Source: a virus. Taken from it: DNA of 30,869 bases. The stretch covers positions 1 to 30,869 of the IMG/VR virus record IMGVR_UViG_3300032293_000477, one strand, 5' to 3'. This document shows positions 10,049-17,518 of this stretch, piece after piece. The notes under the pieces are model-generated. The model saw only the letters and a list, made by a program, of their open reading frames with translations. It had not been told where the DNA came from and did not search any database. Within the stretch, counting starts at the first letter, position 1. Each line of letters begins with the position of its first letter. The translations under genes and the position numbers were made by a program.

Positions 10049-10239
10049 TATTCTTCTTCAGGTTCGGGGACTAATTCAAGGTTGAAATATTCTAATGCTG
10101 TTTCAAGGTTTTCTAATTCAGTCCAACCCACATTTATACCTTCAGGAGTGTAAGCAATTTCTCCCTCAAGTAAGTTTCTTGGTTCTTTTGTATCTTTGTC
10201 TTGATACAATCCTTCTTCTATAAATAATTTATACACCAT
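10048..10239 (-). CDS. Small acidic protein of tail operon, unknown
   Basis: The product has 63 residues and is strongly acidic at its C-terminus (ELVPEPEEE). No family is recognised. It has a good AGGATAAAATT leader just before ATG and ends with TAATG overlap onto the tail-completion gene, so it is translated as part of the tail operon. Similar tiny genes often lie next to tail-completion genes in phages of this group, and a minor structural or chaperone role is possible but not shown. Confidence 0.6.
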   Translation of the reverse strand: MVYKLFIEEGLYQDKDTKEPRNLLEGEIAYTPEGINVGWTELENLETALEYFNLELVPEPEEE

Positions 10240-10243
10240 AATT

Positions 10244-12427
10244 TTATCCTACTATAGTCCAACCCTTACCTGTTGCGATTGCTCTTTCTGCGGGGGTCAG
10301 TAATGCTGCTCCAACATTAGCCGTTATGTCTATTGTCTTTGCTGTTATTGTTGGTAAGTCATTAAATACCTGAACCAACGCAGCCTGACCTAAACTATTG
10401 AACTTTATATCAATCTGTGGTGATGTTCCTGCGTATTGTCCCGCACCATTATTTCGTAATCGTAGTGATGATAGTGGAGACCTGGCGTTGGTGTTATATC
10501 CTGTGGCAACAAACTTGGAGAACTTTGTGTATAAGTCAAAACTTGCGGTTTGGTTAAACTTGGCGAAATTAGTTCCATCTACATAAATCGTTGATGCTGT
10601 TGAGGTATTACCCAACTTATCTGCGTTCGTTATTCCTGTTAAACTAATCGCACTATCCACCATACCATTTACAGATGTAAGTGAGGTCATCTGTGTATTA
10701 GGTAATGTTAAACTAACCAATGAATAACAACTTGTAAATGCTGCTTGGAATGTTGTAATAGCGGCCGTGGCGGTGGCAGGTAAAACACAAGACCTCAAAT
10801 TAAAGCAGTTTGTAAAAGCATTACCCCAGTTAGAACAACCAGTCATAGATGTTGGTAATGTAATTTGTTGTAGTTGAGAACACCCGTTAAATGAAGCGTT
10901 CATACTTGTAATTGAGTTAGCAATTGACGGCATTGTTAAACCTGTTAAATTAGAACAATTATTAAAAGCACTTCCAAAAAGTTGAGTTGAGGTCATATTT
11001 GTTGGCATAACAACCTCTTCTAACGACACACAACCACTACACATATTTACGAAACTTGTTGGACCATTAGTTGGTAATGAAATCCTTTTAAGACCAACAC
11101 AATTTGTGAATGTTGAATTAAAAGAAGTCGGGTTCCAACTTGGCGGAATTACAATTTCACTCAAACCAGAACAAGCATTAAATGTGGATGCCATATCAAT
11201 ACTCGCACCTATTGTCGTTGGTAATGTTATTTTTGCTAATTGAAAACAACCAGTAAAACAACTAGCCATATTTGTTAAACTTGGTATTGATGTTGGTAAT
11301 GTTATTACACCTAATGAAGGACAAGTTCCAAAAGTATTATTTAAGGAAGTAGTATTAAAATTGATTGGAAATGATGTAAAACTCTTTAATGAGGGACAAG
11401 AAGCGAATGTAGAAGTCATAGTCATAGTAGCCCCTGATGTAATTGATGGTGGTAATTTAACATCTTCTAATGACGAACAACCATTAAATGCCGAAGCCAT
11501 ATTGATAGTTGTAATCGCTGAACTCCAACTTTTTATTTCCACATTTAACAACATACGACAATTTGAAAAGATTTGTTGAAAATTAGTTGCGGAGTTTGTT
11601 TGGGGTAATTGTATTGAACCTAATGAGGAACTATTAAAGAAAGCAAAACCAAAATCACTACAACTATTCATAGTTGGTGGAAAAACAACATTTACTAACA
11701 TAGGACAAGTGGTCGCCATACTATTTGCGGTTGTAATATTTATCATATCCTGTGGTAATATGATTTCTTCAATAGAATTACAACCACTTATCAATCCTAA
11801 AATTGATGTTGCGTTTGGTGCTGATATTGGCATTACAATTTTTCTCAAGGCGGGACACTGATAATAAGTAAATTCAAACATAGTCGTCGCACTCGTCATA
11901 ACTGATGGTAATTTAGAATATTCCAAGTTATTAAATCTTGGAGTATTCGTTGTATCTATGTAATGTAAATAACTCGCAGTTTCTATTGTCCCATCACCAT
12001 AATACTCTTCCAATAATCCTGCTGAACCTCTTAAGGTTGATAACACATAATAAGTTGGACGAACAAATAATGCCTCGGTAATCTGTGCTCCCGCATCTAC
12101 ATAAACCCTTACCTTCCAAGTTTCATATCCTCTACTACAAGGTGTTCCTGTTCCTCCTGTATAAGTGTGATTTGTTGTCGTTGATGTAGATGTTGTAATT
12201 GTATCTATAATCCCATCACCCCAATCAATATACAGATTTTGAGTTGATGGTTTTACAAATGCGGTTCTTAACGCATAAATTGGAAATACAACACTACTAA
12301 CTAAAAATTGAACTTCACCTGGTGTATCCGTTATTGAAATCCAATCGGCAGGTCTAACCCAAGTTGAACCTGAATATGTCGGTTTCGCAATTGCGAATGA
12401 TGTTTGATTTGGTAATTGAAATGGCAT
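10244..12427 (-). CDS. BspA-like leucine-rich-repeat tail/adhesion protein
   Basis: The product has 727 residues. Near residues 85-100 is a YIDWGDGIIDTI strand with a following HTYT, the opening usual in BspA-like surface proteins. From about residue 150 to 600 there are at least fifteen imperfect repeats of about 24 residues built on F..C..L..I.LP (for example AFNGCSSLEDVKLPPSI, TFNACSGLSEIVIPPSW, AFNNCSNLTGLTMPSI). This is the LRR_5/BspA pattern with a Cys at a fixed place in most units. Bacterial BspA proteins bind extracellular matrix and other cells. Here, in a tail operon, the protein is best read as a host-recognition fibre or tip adhesin. It starts 3 nt after the collagen-like gene. 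Confidence 0.8.
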   Translation of the reverse strand: MPFQLPNQTSFAIAKPTYSGSTWVRPADWISITDTPGEVQFLVSSVVFPIYALRTAFVKPSTQNLYIDWGDGIIDTITTSTSTTTNHTYTGGTGTPCSRGYETWKVRVYVDAGAQITEALFVRPTYYVLSTLRGSAGLLEEYYGDGTIETASYLHYIDTTNTPRFNNLEYSKLPSVMTSATTMFEFTYYQCPALRKIVMPISAPNATSILGLISGCNSIEEIILPQDMINITTANSMATTCPMLVNVVFPPTMNSCSDFGFAFFNSSSLGSIQLPQTNSATNFQQIFSNCRMLLNVEIKSWSSAITTINMASAFNGCSSLEDVKLPPSITSGATMTMTSTFASCPSLKSFTSFPINFNTTSLNNTFGTCPSLGVITLPTSIPSLTNMASCFTGCFQLAKITLPTTIGASIDMASTFNACSGLSEIVIPPSWNPTSFNSTFTNCVGLKRISLPTNGPTSFVNMCSGCVSLEEVVMPTNMTSTQLFGSAFNNCSNLTGLTMPSIANSITSMNASFNGCSQLQQITLPTSMTGCSNWGNAFTNCFNLRSCVLPATATAAITTFQAAFTSCYSLVSLTLPNTQMTSLTSVNGMVDSAISLTGITNADKLGNTSTASTIYVDGTNFAKFNQTASFDLYTKFSKFVATGYNTNARSPLSSLRLRNNGAGQYAGTSPQIDIKFNSLGQAALVQVFNDLPTITAKTIDITANVGAALLTPAERAIATGKGWTIVG

Positions 12428-12430
12428 ATC

Positions 12431-14458
12431 TTATGGTGTTGTTGTGAATATGTATATGTCCCCTGTGATGTTTGATGTTGGGGCGTATTGAGCGTAAAAT
12501 GTTGATGTTCCTGAACCTACGGCATTATAGGCTTGGACTCTGGCAACCTGTGCTGGATATGCTGTGTTATTATACGGAACAAAATCCACCCTTGAAGAAG
12601 AAGTGATTGCCGAATAAGAATAAACATAATCGTAGAAAGTTGTTCCGGTATTGTAAGTCCAACCTGAAAACGATAGTGTTTGATTTAAGACACGGATAGG
12701 TTGTGAGCCTGATGAACCACTAGAACCTGATGTTCCAGACGAACCTGAAGTTCCATTTATACCTGATGTTCCGCTCGTTCCATTTATACCACTACTTCCA
12801 CTTGTTCCTGAACTACCCGATGTTCCGCTACTTCCTGATGAACCTGTGCCACCTGAAGTCCCTGACGAACCTGATGTTCCACTACTTCCTGAAGTTCCTG
12901 AACTACCAGTCGCTCCAAGTGTTGCTAATATGATTTTATGATTGTTGGGGAATTGCGCTGTTCCCGCAGCACTAACCAAAGATACAGGAACTTCCCAATA
13001 GTTAGATGCTCCTACGATTTGTGTTGTCGCACCTGTTATAGTCCATACCTGATAATTTCCACTATTAGATTGGTCTTGAATTGTAATCTGTTGTCCTACT
13101 TGTAATAAAGCCAAGAATATATCTATGTCTGTTATTGGTGTGTCTGTAAGATGGTTGATGTTGATTTGGGTTGATGCGGTCATCGTAATATTATTCCAAA
13201 GAATATGTCCCGCACCAGGATTACCTGATTGTGAGTTGTCCTTTGCTTCATAATAAAATACACTTGACGATACACCATTTATTCCTGATGTTCCGCTACT
13301 ACCACTAGTCCCCGATGTTCCTGAACTACCAGAAGTCCCTGAAACCCCACTTGAACCTGATGTGCCTGAACTACCACTTGTTCCCGAACTACCCGATGTT
13401 CCACTAACACCACTTGAACCTGATGTGCCTGAACTTCCTGTCGCTCCGTCAGTTCCACTACTACCTGAAGTTCCTGAACTACCTGATGTCCCACTTGAAC
13501 CTGATGAACCTGTCCCACCACTTGTTCCCGAACTTCCGCTCGTTCCTGATGTGCCACTACTTCCTGACGAACCACTAGTCCCTGAACTACCTGATGTTCC
13601 GTTGGTTCCTGAAATCCCACTTGAACCTGATGTGCCTGAACTTCCACTGGTTCCTGAACTACCTGATGTTCCGTTGGTTCCTGAAACCCCACTTGAACCT
13701 GATGTGCCTGAACTACCTGATGTGCCTGAAACTCCACTTGAACCTGATGTTCCGTTCTGTCCTGATGTTCCACTACTACCTGATGTTCCGCTCGTGCCTG
13801 AATTACCCTTGAGGTCATTCACATTTATTCTATAAGTGATTGTATTACCTGAATTGTTAAACACTACCCAACCACCAGTATAGTCCCCTGTAAAGATTGG
13901 TAATTGACCTATGGTTTCATTAGGACAAGCAGGGGAAGCATAATTCACCACTTCACAATCTTCACTAGTCATAATGTTTCCGTTTTCGTATAACAAGAAA
14001 CCATTTTGTAATACGAAGTCAGGGATACATGCTGTCTGTTCTACTCTTATTGTAATGGTCGCTTCAACCCCACAAACATCTTCCTTGAACCTATCCATAA
14101 AGGGTGTGTAATTTACACTTGTAGTCAGGAAGTATCCGTATTGAGTAAGTTGGTTTGTGAAGAATGCGTAGAAGTCATTTAGGATAGTTTCGGTCAAAGC
14201 CAAACTATCCAACTGATTTGAATTGATGGGGTCTCCATCTATGTATTCATTCAACAAGTCATAGATTAAAATGTTGAAGTTGAAATCGGCAAAGTTCTTA
14301 TCCACTACTGATGGTTGTGGAACTGCGTGGAACGCAGGGTATAATGTAATATAATCTTCCCTTGAATAGTCAGCCAAGTTTCCCCAACTAAAAGTTCGTA
14401 GTATTGGGTGTTGTGCTGTAAAATAACCGAATAGTTGTATGATGTCTTTAATAGTCAT
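12431..14458 (-). CDS. Tail-terminator-like domain fused to collagen-like shaft
   Basis: The product has 675 residues. Residues 1-150 (MTIKDIIQLFGYFTAQHPIL...TFSWGNLADYSRED...LYDLLNEY...TPFMDRFKEDVCGVEATITI) resemble a small stand-alone protein common in Bacteroidota phages and likely to act in the tail terminator or completion. After a short domain come two Gly-X-Y blocks (about residues 216-392 and 515-583) made mainly of GTS, GSS and GVS triplets, split by a folded domain (about 393-514) and followed by a roughly 90-residue C-terminal domain. Collagen-like blocks form trimeric shafts in phage fibres. The start overlaps the -1-frame stop of the chaperone gene as TAATG. Confidence 0.75.
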   Translation of the reverse strand: MTIKDIIQLFGYFTAQHPILRTFSWGNLADYSREDYITLYPAFHAVPQPSVVDKNFADFNFNILIYDLLNEYIDGDPINSNQLDSLALTETILNDFYAFFTNQLTQYGYFLTTSVNYTPFMDRFKEDVCGVEATITIRVEQTACIPDFVLQNGFLLYENGNIMTSEDCEVVNYASPACPNETIGQLPIFTGDYTGGWVVFNNSGNTITYRINVNDLKGNSGTSGTSGSSGTSGQNGTSGSSGVSGTSGSSGTSGSSGVSGTNGTSGSSGTSGSSGTSGSSGISGTNGTSGSSGTSGSSGSSGTSGTSGSSGTSGGTGSSGSSGTSGSSGTSGSSGTDGATGSSGTSGSSGVSGTSGSSGTSGSSGTSGSSGVSGTSGSSGTSGTSGSSGTSGINGVSSSVFYYEAKDNSQSGNPGAGHILWNNITMTASTQININHLTDTPITDIDIFLALLQVGQQITIQDQSNSGNYQVWTITGATTQIVGASNYWEVPVSLVSAAGTAQFPNNHKIILATLGATGSSGTSGSSGTSGSSGTSGGTGSSGSSGTSGSSGTSGSSGINGTSGTSGINGTSGSSGTSGSSGSSGSQPIRVLNQTLSFSGWTYNTGTTFYDYVYSYSAITSSSRVDFVPYNNTAYPAQVARVQAYNAVGSGTSTFYAQYAPTSNITGDIYIFTTTP
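12712..12912 (-). repeat. Shorter collagen-coding DNA repeat block
   Basis: Short repeats built on 9-nt (three-codon) units encode a second Gly-X-Y block (GSSGTSGSSGTSG and similar). The codons vary more than the protein, so the repetition is stronger at residue level. It probably exchanges units with the larger block at 13279-13815. Confidence 0.8.
13279..13815 (-). repeat. Main collagen-coding DNA repeat block
   Basis: About 530 bp of degenerate 9- and 18-nt repeats encode roughly 176 residues of Gly-X-Y triplets. Several longer stretches recur nearly exactly (for example ccacttgaacctgatgtgcc at several places), the mark of recent unit duplication or slippage. The repeats keep the frame and create long shadow frames on both strands. 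Confidence 0.85.
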
Positions 14459-15233
14459 TATTGTATGGATTTTTGGTTTCTTTGGTTTTCTTTATGTGCC
14501 TTGTCTAACCTATAAGATAAATACCCCATCACCTCATATAGTTCAAGTTTCAACACAGGATTTACCTTCAGTATATCGTCTTGAGCGCACAACATTAGTG
14601 ATTGATAATAGAAGTCAATTACGGATTGTTGGACTTCTTTTGGCGTAATATCTTTGGACTTACTTTGTTTTTTACTTTGCTCTCGGTCATTTTCGTCTCC
14701 ATAGATGATAGGGAAACTTTCATAAGTTCTTGAACGAAAGTTGTTAAAAAAAAAAGGGCTGAAAACAAGTTTGTAATTGGGAACTGCTTAAAGTGATTTA
14801 CACGACCCATACATTCGTCCAATGAATATGGGATAAGTTCCCTGTCTTCCCCAATCTTATCGTTGGATAGTGGTTTGTATAAATGGGTTGCCATCTTGGT
14901 TAAATCCAAAGGACTTTCAGCCATAAACACTTCCAAGTTTATCCATTCTTCATAACTGATTTGTGATGGTTTAATCAATCCATATTTCTTACCCTTGAAA
15001 TCAACAACAAGGTTTAACGGAGTTGCGTCTGTGTTAGACCATTCACTCATCAACATCTTTGATACAAATGATACTTGTGCGAATGGTGCTTGTTTGATTT
15101 CTTCAATCGGTGCTCCCGTCATCATAGTAATCAATTCCGTTGGTTTAATCTCGGGGTTGTCTTTCAGTAATTCATACTGCTCTATCGTGATGGGTAATAA
15201 CCCATATTCTTTTTTACCTAATACTACTTTCAT
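14458..15233 (-). CDS. Tail assembly chaperone, -1 frameshift fusion (lambda GT-like)
   Basis: After the T10 run at 14746-14755 the -1 frame is open from AAC at 14745 to a TAA at 14458-14460. It encodes 95 residues (NNFRSRTYESFPIIYGDEND...VIDFYYQSLMLCAQDDIL...LYEVMGYLSYRLDKAHKEN). The stop forms TAATG with the next gene, exactly the junction used elsewhere in this operon. Together with the first 163 residues of the zero frame this makes a 258-residue fusion. In lambda and many siphophages a small fraction of ribosomes slips to make such a GT protein, which recruits the tape measure and tail tube subunits. A sequencing error of one T in the run would produce a single unshifted gene instead; this cannot be excluded by reading alone. 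Confidence 0.75.
14619..15233 (-). CDS. Tail assembly chaperone, unshifted form (lambda G-like)
   Basis: The product has 204 residues. The opening VLGKKEYGLLPITIEQYELLKD, the middle FKGKKYGLIKPSQISYEEWINLEVF and the helix NLFSALFFLTTFVQEL follow a known pattern of tail chaperone-like proteins. The gene contains a slippery run in the FFL codons; the last 41 residues after the run look poor (Lys/Ser-rich), as expected for the tail of the unshifted product. It lies two genes downstream of the large terminase and overlaps the preceding 54-codon gene by 20 nt. The function is inferred from sequence pattern and the frameshift signature. Confidence 0.75.
   Translation of the reverse strand: MKVVLGKKEYGLLPITIEQYELLKDNPEIKPTELITMMTGAPIEEIKQAPFAQVSFVSKMLMSEWSNTDATPLNLVVDFKGKKYGLIKPSQISYEEWINLEVFMAESPLDLTKMATHLYKPLSNDKIGEDRELIPYSLDECMGRVNHFKQFPITNLFSALFFLTTFVQELMKVSLSSMETKMTESKVKNKVSPKILRQKKSNNP
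14715..14756 (-). promoter_or_regulatory. Programmed -1 frameshift site (U UUU UUA) with possible hairpin
   Basis: In the minus strand the zero-frame codons read CTT TTT TTT TTA, which contains the heptamer T TTT TTA in the correct phase for -1 slippage (the same heptamer as HIV-1 gag-pol). Two bases later, AACTTTC (14742-14736) can pair with GAAAGTT (14721-14715), with an inner GTT/AAC pairing. The spacing is shorter than usual for a stimulatory hairpin, so the hairpin is tentative. The heptamer is clear. Confidence 0.75.
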
Positions 15234-15378
15234 AATGTTCTATCAATATACCTATCATTTTACCGAAGGGTAGTTTATGTTGTTTGGATACTTTTTCTAA
15301 TGCTCTGTGGTATTCACCTTTAATGACTATCGCTTTGTAATCATAATTATAGTTCTTCCCGTTTCGTTTTAATTTCAT
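15214..15378 (-). CDS. Small ribbon-helix-helix-like protein (54 aa)
   Basis: This frame opens 2 nt after the large terminase stop (TAATTATG) and ends inside the chaperone gene with 20 nt of overlap. The product is MKLKRNGKNYNYDYKAIVIK then GEYHRALEKVSKQHKLPFGK and MIGILIEHYESSIR. A Lys/Arg-rich arm, a beta strand (YKAIVIKGEY), a first helix (HRALEKVSKQ), a turn (KLPFGK) and a second helix (MIGILIEHYES) are the layout of Arc/CopG DNA-binding proteins. Tight coupling on both sides argues that it is real. It may regulate late transcription or act with the terminase; the role is inferred. Confidence 0.7.
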   Translation of the reverse strand: MKLKRNGKNYNYDYKAIVIKGEYHRALEKVSKQHKLPFGKMIGILIEHYESSIR

Positions 15379-15380
15379 AA

Positions 15381-16556
15381 TTACATAAAACTATATTTCA
15401 CTTTTGGTTTATGGGTCATCTCTGTAATCAAGTATCTACTAGCATCTAATAAGTGGTCTCTACCTGTTGTCTTACTTGTGATGTTTCCTGACCTGTCCTT
15501 GAACCATTTGTAGTTCTTTAATTCTTCTATCAGGTTGGTTGATGATGCGTCAATCTGTAGTTTGTATTTTTTCATTTCGGTTATACCATACAGGACTGAA
15601 CCTGCTTCCTTCTTTACCCCACGAGATTTGGAATATCCACCCTTCTTTAACTCGTCAATCATACGGGGCTCACTACTATCACAGATGACCTCAAAGGTTT
15701 TCTGTAGTCCCCCTTCTTTCATCTTGAATAATATATCATCACTAGACAATCCCTTTTCATAGAATACTTCCTTCAGGTAGATTACATTATCAGGTTCGTT
15801 TATAAGTCCCCATACACACGCACACTCGTCATTACTATAACCCCAGTCAATTCCAACACCTAACATCTTGGAATATCTTGGTGCTTCTTTAACCACCTCC
15901 CAATTTATAAAGATGGTCTCTCTTGGTTTAATCTTCTTACCCAACGCATACACCTCATACATTTCGTAATCTATGGTTTTTAGGTTTTCAATAGATTTTA
16001 CAATCCTTTCATCAAGGAAAGGATTTTGTAAGTAGGTTGAAATGATTAGTTGGTTTTCAGGTCTTTCTTCCAATTCATAGACATACCAATCTTCACTAGC
16101 CGATGGGTTGTAATCTGCGATGATGAACCCACTAGTCCTGATGTCTAACTGAAGGAACGCTTCATAACTTACTGATGTAATTTCGTTGATGAATACTATG
16201 TCTTGTTTCATACCACGAAGTTTGGCTGAACCATCATCTGCTCCCAAGAACCTAACCATACCACCATTATCAAAACGATACACCACTTCACTCTTGTTGA
16301 ACTGCTCGGGGTTATACATTCCCATTTGGTTCATCACTTCCTGAAAGTCCAATAGAACGGAATTACGGATTGATACAAGTGTGTCCCTTACTATCGTGAT
16401 TGTTGTGTTAGGGTTCTGTAGAACATACAAAATCAAGTAGGATATGGTTTGATATGTCTTACCACTTCTTGATGAACCACGAAGGAATATATGTCTTTTA
16501 CCTTCCTTGACTGCCTTGTCTATATCCAAGTATAATGTTGATACTTTAACTTCCAT
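15381..16556 (-). CDS. terL: Terminase large subunit
   Basis: The product has 391 residues. The ATPase half shows Walker A GSSRSGKT (27-34) and Walker B DIVFINEIT with the catalytic Glu (119-127). The nuclease half shows GIDWGYSND (Asp 237), ICDSSEP (Asp 293) and DHLLDASRY (Asp 367, Asp 371), the RNase H-like acidic set of terminases of the PBSX/Terminase_3 type. It packages DNA into the prohead through the portal, powered by ATP. Its start lies about 65 nt after a terminator that closes the early block, so it is the first gene of the late transcription unit. The small subunit is 3 kb away in the early block, an unusual split. Confidence 0.95.
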   Translation of the reverse strand: MEVKVSTLYLDIDKAVKEGKRHIFLRGSSRSGKTYQTISYLILYVLQNPNTTITIVRDTLVSIRNSVLLDFQEVMNQMGMYNPEQFNKSEVVYRFDNGGMVRFLGADDGSAKLRGMKQDIVFINEITSVSYEAFLQLDIRTSGFIIADYNPSASEDWYVYELEERPENQLIISTYLQNPFLDERIVKSIENLKTIDYEMYEVYALGKKIKPRETIFINWEVVKEAPRYSKMLGVGIDWGYSNDECACVWGLINEPDNVIYLKEVFYEKGLSSDDILFKMKEGGLQKTFEVICDSSEPRMIDELKKGGYSKSRGVKKEAGSVLYGITEMKKYKLQIDASSTNLIEELKNYKWFKDRSGNITSKTTGRDHLLDASRYLITEMTHKPKVKYSFM

Positions 16557-16587
16557 ACGAAAAATGGGATAGTCCCCCAGAATAATA

Positions 16588-16624
16588 TAAATATAGTTTA
16601 TGTTGTAAAAAGATACATAACAAA
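16588..16624 (-). promoter_or_regulatory. Possible late promoter before large terminase
   Basis: The minus strand carries TTTG (16624-16621) and a weak -7-like TATATTTA (16595-16588) 25 nt later. Neither the last base of the box nor the spacing fits the Bacteroidota consensus well. The segment TTTTACAACATAAA between them recurs before the gene at 19071. A small GGGA-CTA-TCCC hairpin lies just downstream, before the ATG. A promoter is expected here because the early terminator lies directly upstream. Confidence 0.3.
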
Positions 16625-16646
16625 AAACCCCGACTAAAAGTCAGGG
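16622..16646 (-). terminator. Intrinsic terminator ending the early small-gene block
   Basis: On the minus strand a 7-bp stem (CCCTGAC with GTCGGGG, one G-U pair) with loop TTTTA is followed by TTTTTT. It lies 42 nt past the stop of the gene at 16688-16960 and before the large terminase. Confidence 0.85.
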
Positions 16647-16687
16647 TCTTCCGTTTTATATGGAGCATCACTTATTTTGTGCTGTAG

Positions 16688-16960
16688 TTAGAATGTATAA
16701 AAGGTCTCAAAGTTTTCAGTATCAATCTGTATATCATCTATCCTATGTTGGTTTGTTGGAAACCCAATACCTCCACCAACCTCTAAAGGTTCATCAAAGT
16801 ATTCATTTAATACATCAATAAACTCTTGGTTGTTTTCATCATACTCTCCTTCATAACCATAATTGACTTTAAGTTGGTTCATTAAATCTTCAACACTATC
16901 AAACTCCTTGACGATGTCGTAGTCGGCTTTCACCTTGATTGTTTTAATTATCTGTATCAT
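16688..16960 (-). CDS. Very acidic 90-aa early protein, unknown
   Basis: The product has 90 residues with about 21 Asp/Glu against about 6 Lys/Arg, a net charge near -15. It has no recognisable motif, signal or membrane segment; the text runs IQIIKTIKVKADYDIVKEFD...GYEGEYDENNQEFIDVLNEYFDE. It is the last gene before the early terminator and follows the gene at 16972 after 11 nt, so both probably share one promoter. Small, highly acidic early phage proteins include DNA mimics that block restriction or CRISPR enzymes; that is a possibility only. The family is unknown to me. Confidence 0.75.
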   Translation of the reverse strand: MIQIIKTIKVKADYDIVKEFDSVEDLMNQLKVNYGYEGEYDENNQEFIDVLNEYFDEPLEVGGGIGFPTNQHRIDDIQIDTENFETFYTF

Positions 16961-16971
16961 ATCTATATTTT

Positions 16972-17220
16972 TTAGTTTGTTGAATAAAAAGTTGTGATGT
17001 GTTTTTTACCTGGTAGAAGTTCAGCCCATAATCCATTACGGGTTTTTGATTTAAGGTTTCTTGATGTATTACGCAACCAAGTTAAATAACCCATCTTGTC
17101 GTTTTTGTAATACTTTTCTTCAACAGCGATTACAGGGTCTCCCCCAAAATAAACTGCTAGTTCGTCATAAAGTCCTAAATACTCTTGTTGTTGTTCCTGA
17201 TTTAATTTTGTGTTTTTCAT
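16972..17220 (-). CDS. Small early protein (82 aa), unknown
   Basis: The product has 82 residues, basic in its second half (LRNTSRNLKSKTRNG...LLPGKKHITTFYST) and Gln-rich near the start (KLNQEQQQEYLGLYDELAVYFGGD). The aromatic and basic C-terminal half would suit nucleic acid binding, but no family is recognised. The ATG lies 7 nt after a strong TAACTTTG box, so the message should begin at or just before the start codon. It is the first gene of a two-gene unit with 16688-16960. Confidence 0.75.
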   Translation of the reverse strand: MKNTKLNQEQQQEYLGLYDELAVYFGGDPVIAVEEKYYKNDKMGYLTWLRNTSRNLKSKTRNGLWAELLPGKKHITTFYSTN

Positions 17221-17227
17221 AGTGATA

Positions 17228-17259
17228 CAAAGTTAGTGTTTTGTTTTTAATCTACCAAA
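17228..17259 (-). promoter_or_regulatory. Early promoter P1 (Bacteroidota -33/-7)
   Basis: TTTGG (17259-17255) and TAACTTTG (17235-17228), with 20 nt between TTTG and the -7 box. The box is followed by TATCACT and then ATG 17220. Confidence 0.85.
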
Positions 17260-17266
17260 TCTTTTT

Positions 17267-17479
17267 TTACAATTCTTCAATTGCTTTACCCATACATTCA
17301 TTATCAATCTTCAAGATGTCTTTGTCCCCGAACAACCACAACTGGTCGTCAATCACATCACCATCTTCGTTGAATGCTGATATAGAAAAATTGATGATAC
17401 AATTACTCCCGTGCTTAATGATGTAATCATTTAGAGCCTTTTCAATTCTTTTGATTTCTTTAGATTGTTTGTCTTTCAT
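17267..17479 (-). CDS. Small early protein (70 aa), unknown
   Basis: The product has 70 residues and is mildly acidic. An N-terminal Lys-rich helix (KQSKEIKRIEKALNDYIIKH) is followed by a beta-rich part (NCIINFSISAFNEDGDVIDD, QLWLFGDKDILKID). No family is recognised. It has its own promoter with ATG 7 nt after the -7 box, and stops just before the -33 box of the next promoter. One of a row of single small genes each with a copy of the same promoter. Confidence 0.75.
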   Translation of the reverse strand: MKDKQSKEIKRIEKALNDYIIKHGSNCIINFSISAFNEDGDVIDDQLWLFGDKDILKIDNECMGKAIEEL

Positions 17480-17486
17480 AGTGATA

Positions 17487-17518
17487 CAAAGTTACTGGTT
17501 TGTTTTTAATTTACCAAA
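17487..17518 (-). promoter_or_regulatory. Early promoter P2 (Bacteroidota -33/-7)
   Basis: TTTGG (17518-17514) and TAACTTTG (17494-17487) with a 20-nt spacer, then TATCACT and ATG 17479. The -33 box overlaps the last codons of the upstream gene (AAT TTG GTA AAT TAA). Confidence 0.85.

Noticed and set aside
12700-13820. Possible CRISPR array
   Set aside because: Repeats are degenerate, in frame and without regular unique spacers; they encode Gly-X-Y triplets.
13279-13835. Overlapping frames (179 codons minus, 157 codons plus) rich in Val/Gln/His and Pro/Glu/Val
   Set aside because: They are products of the collagen-coding DNA repeats, which stay open in several frames; the Gly-X-Y frame is the real one.
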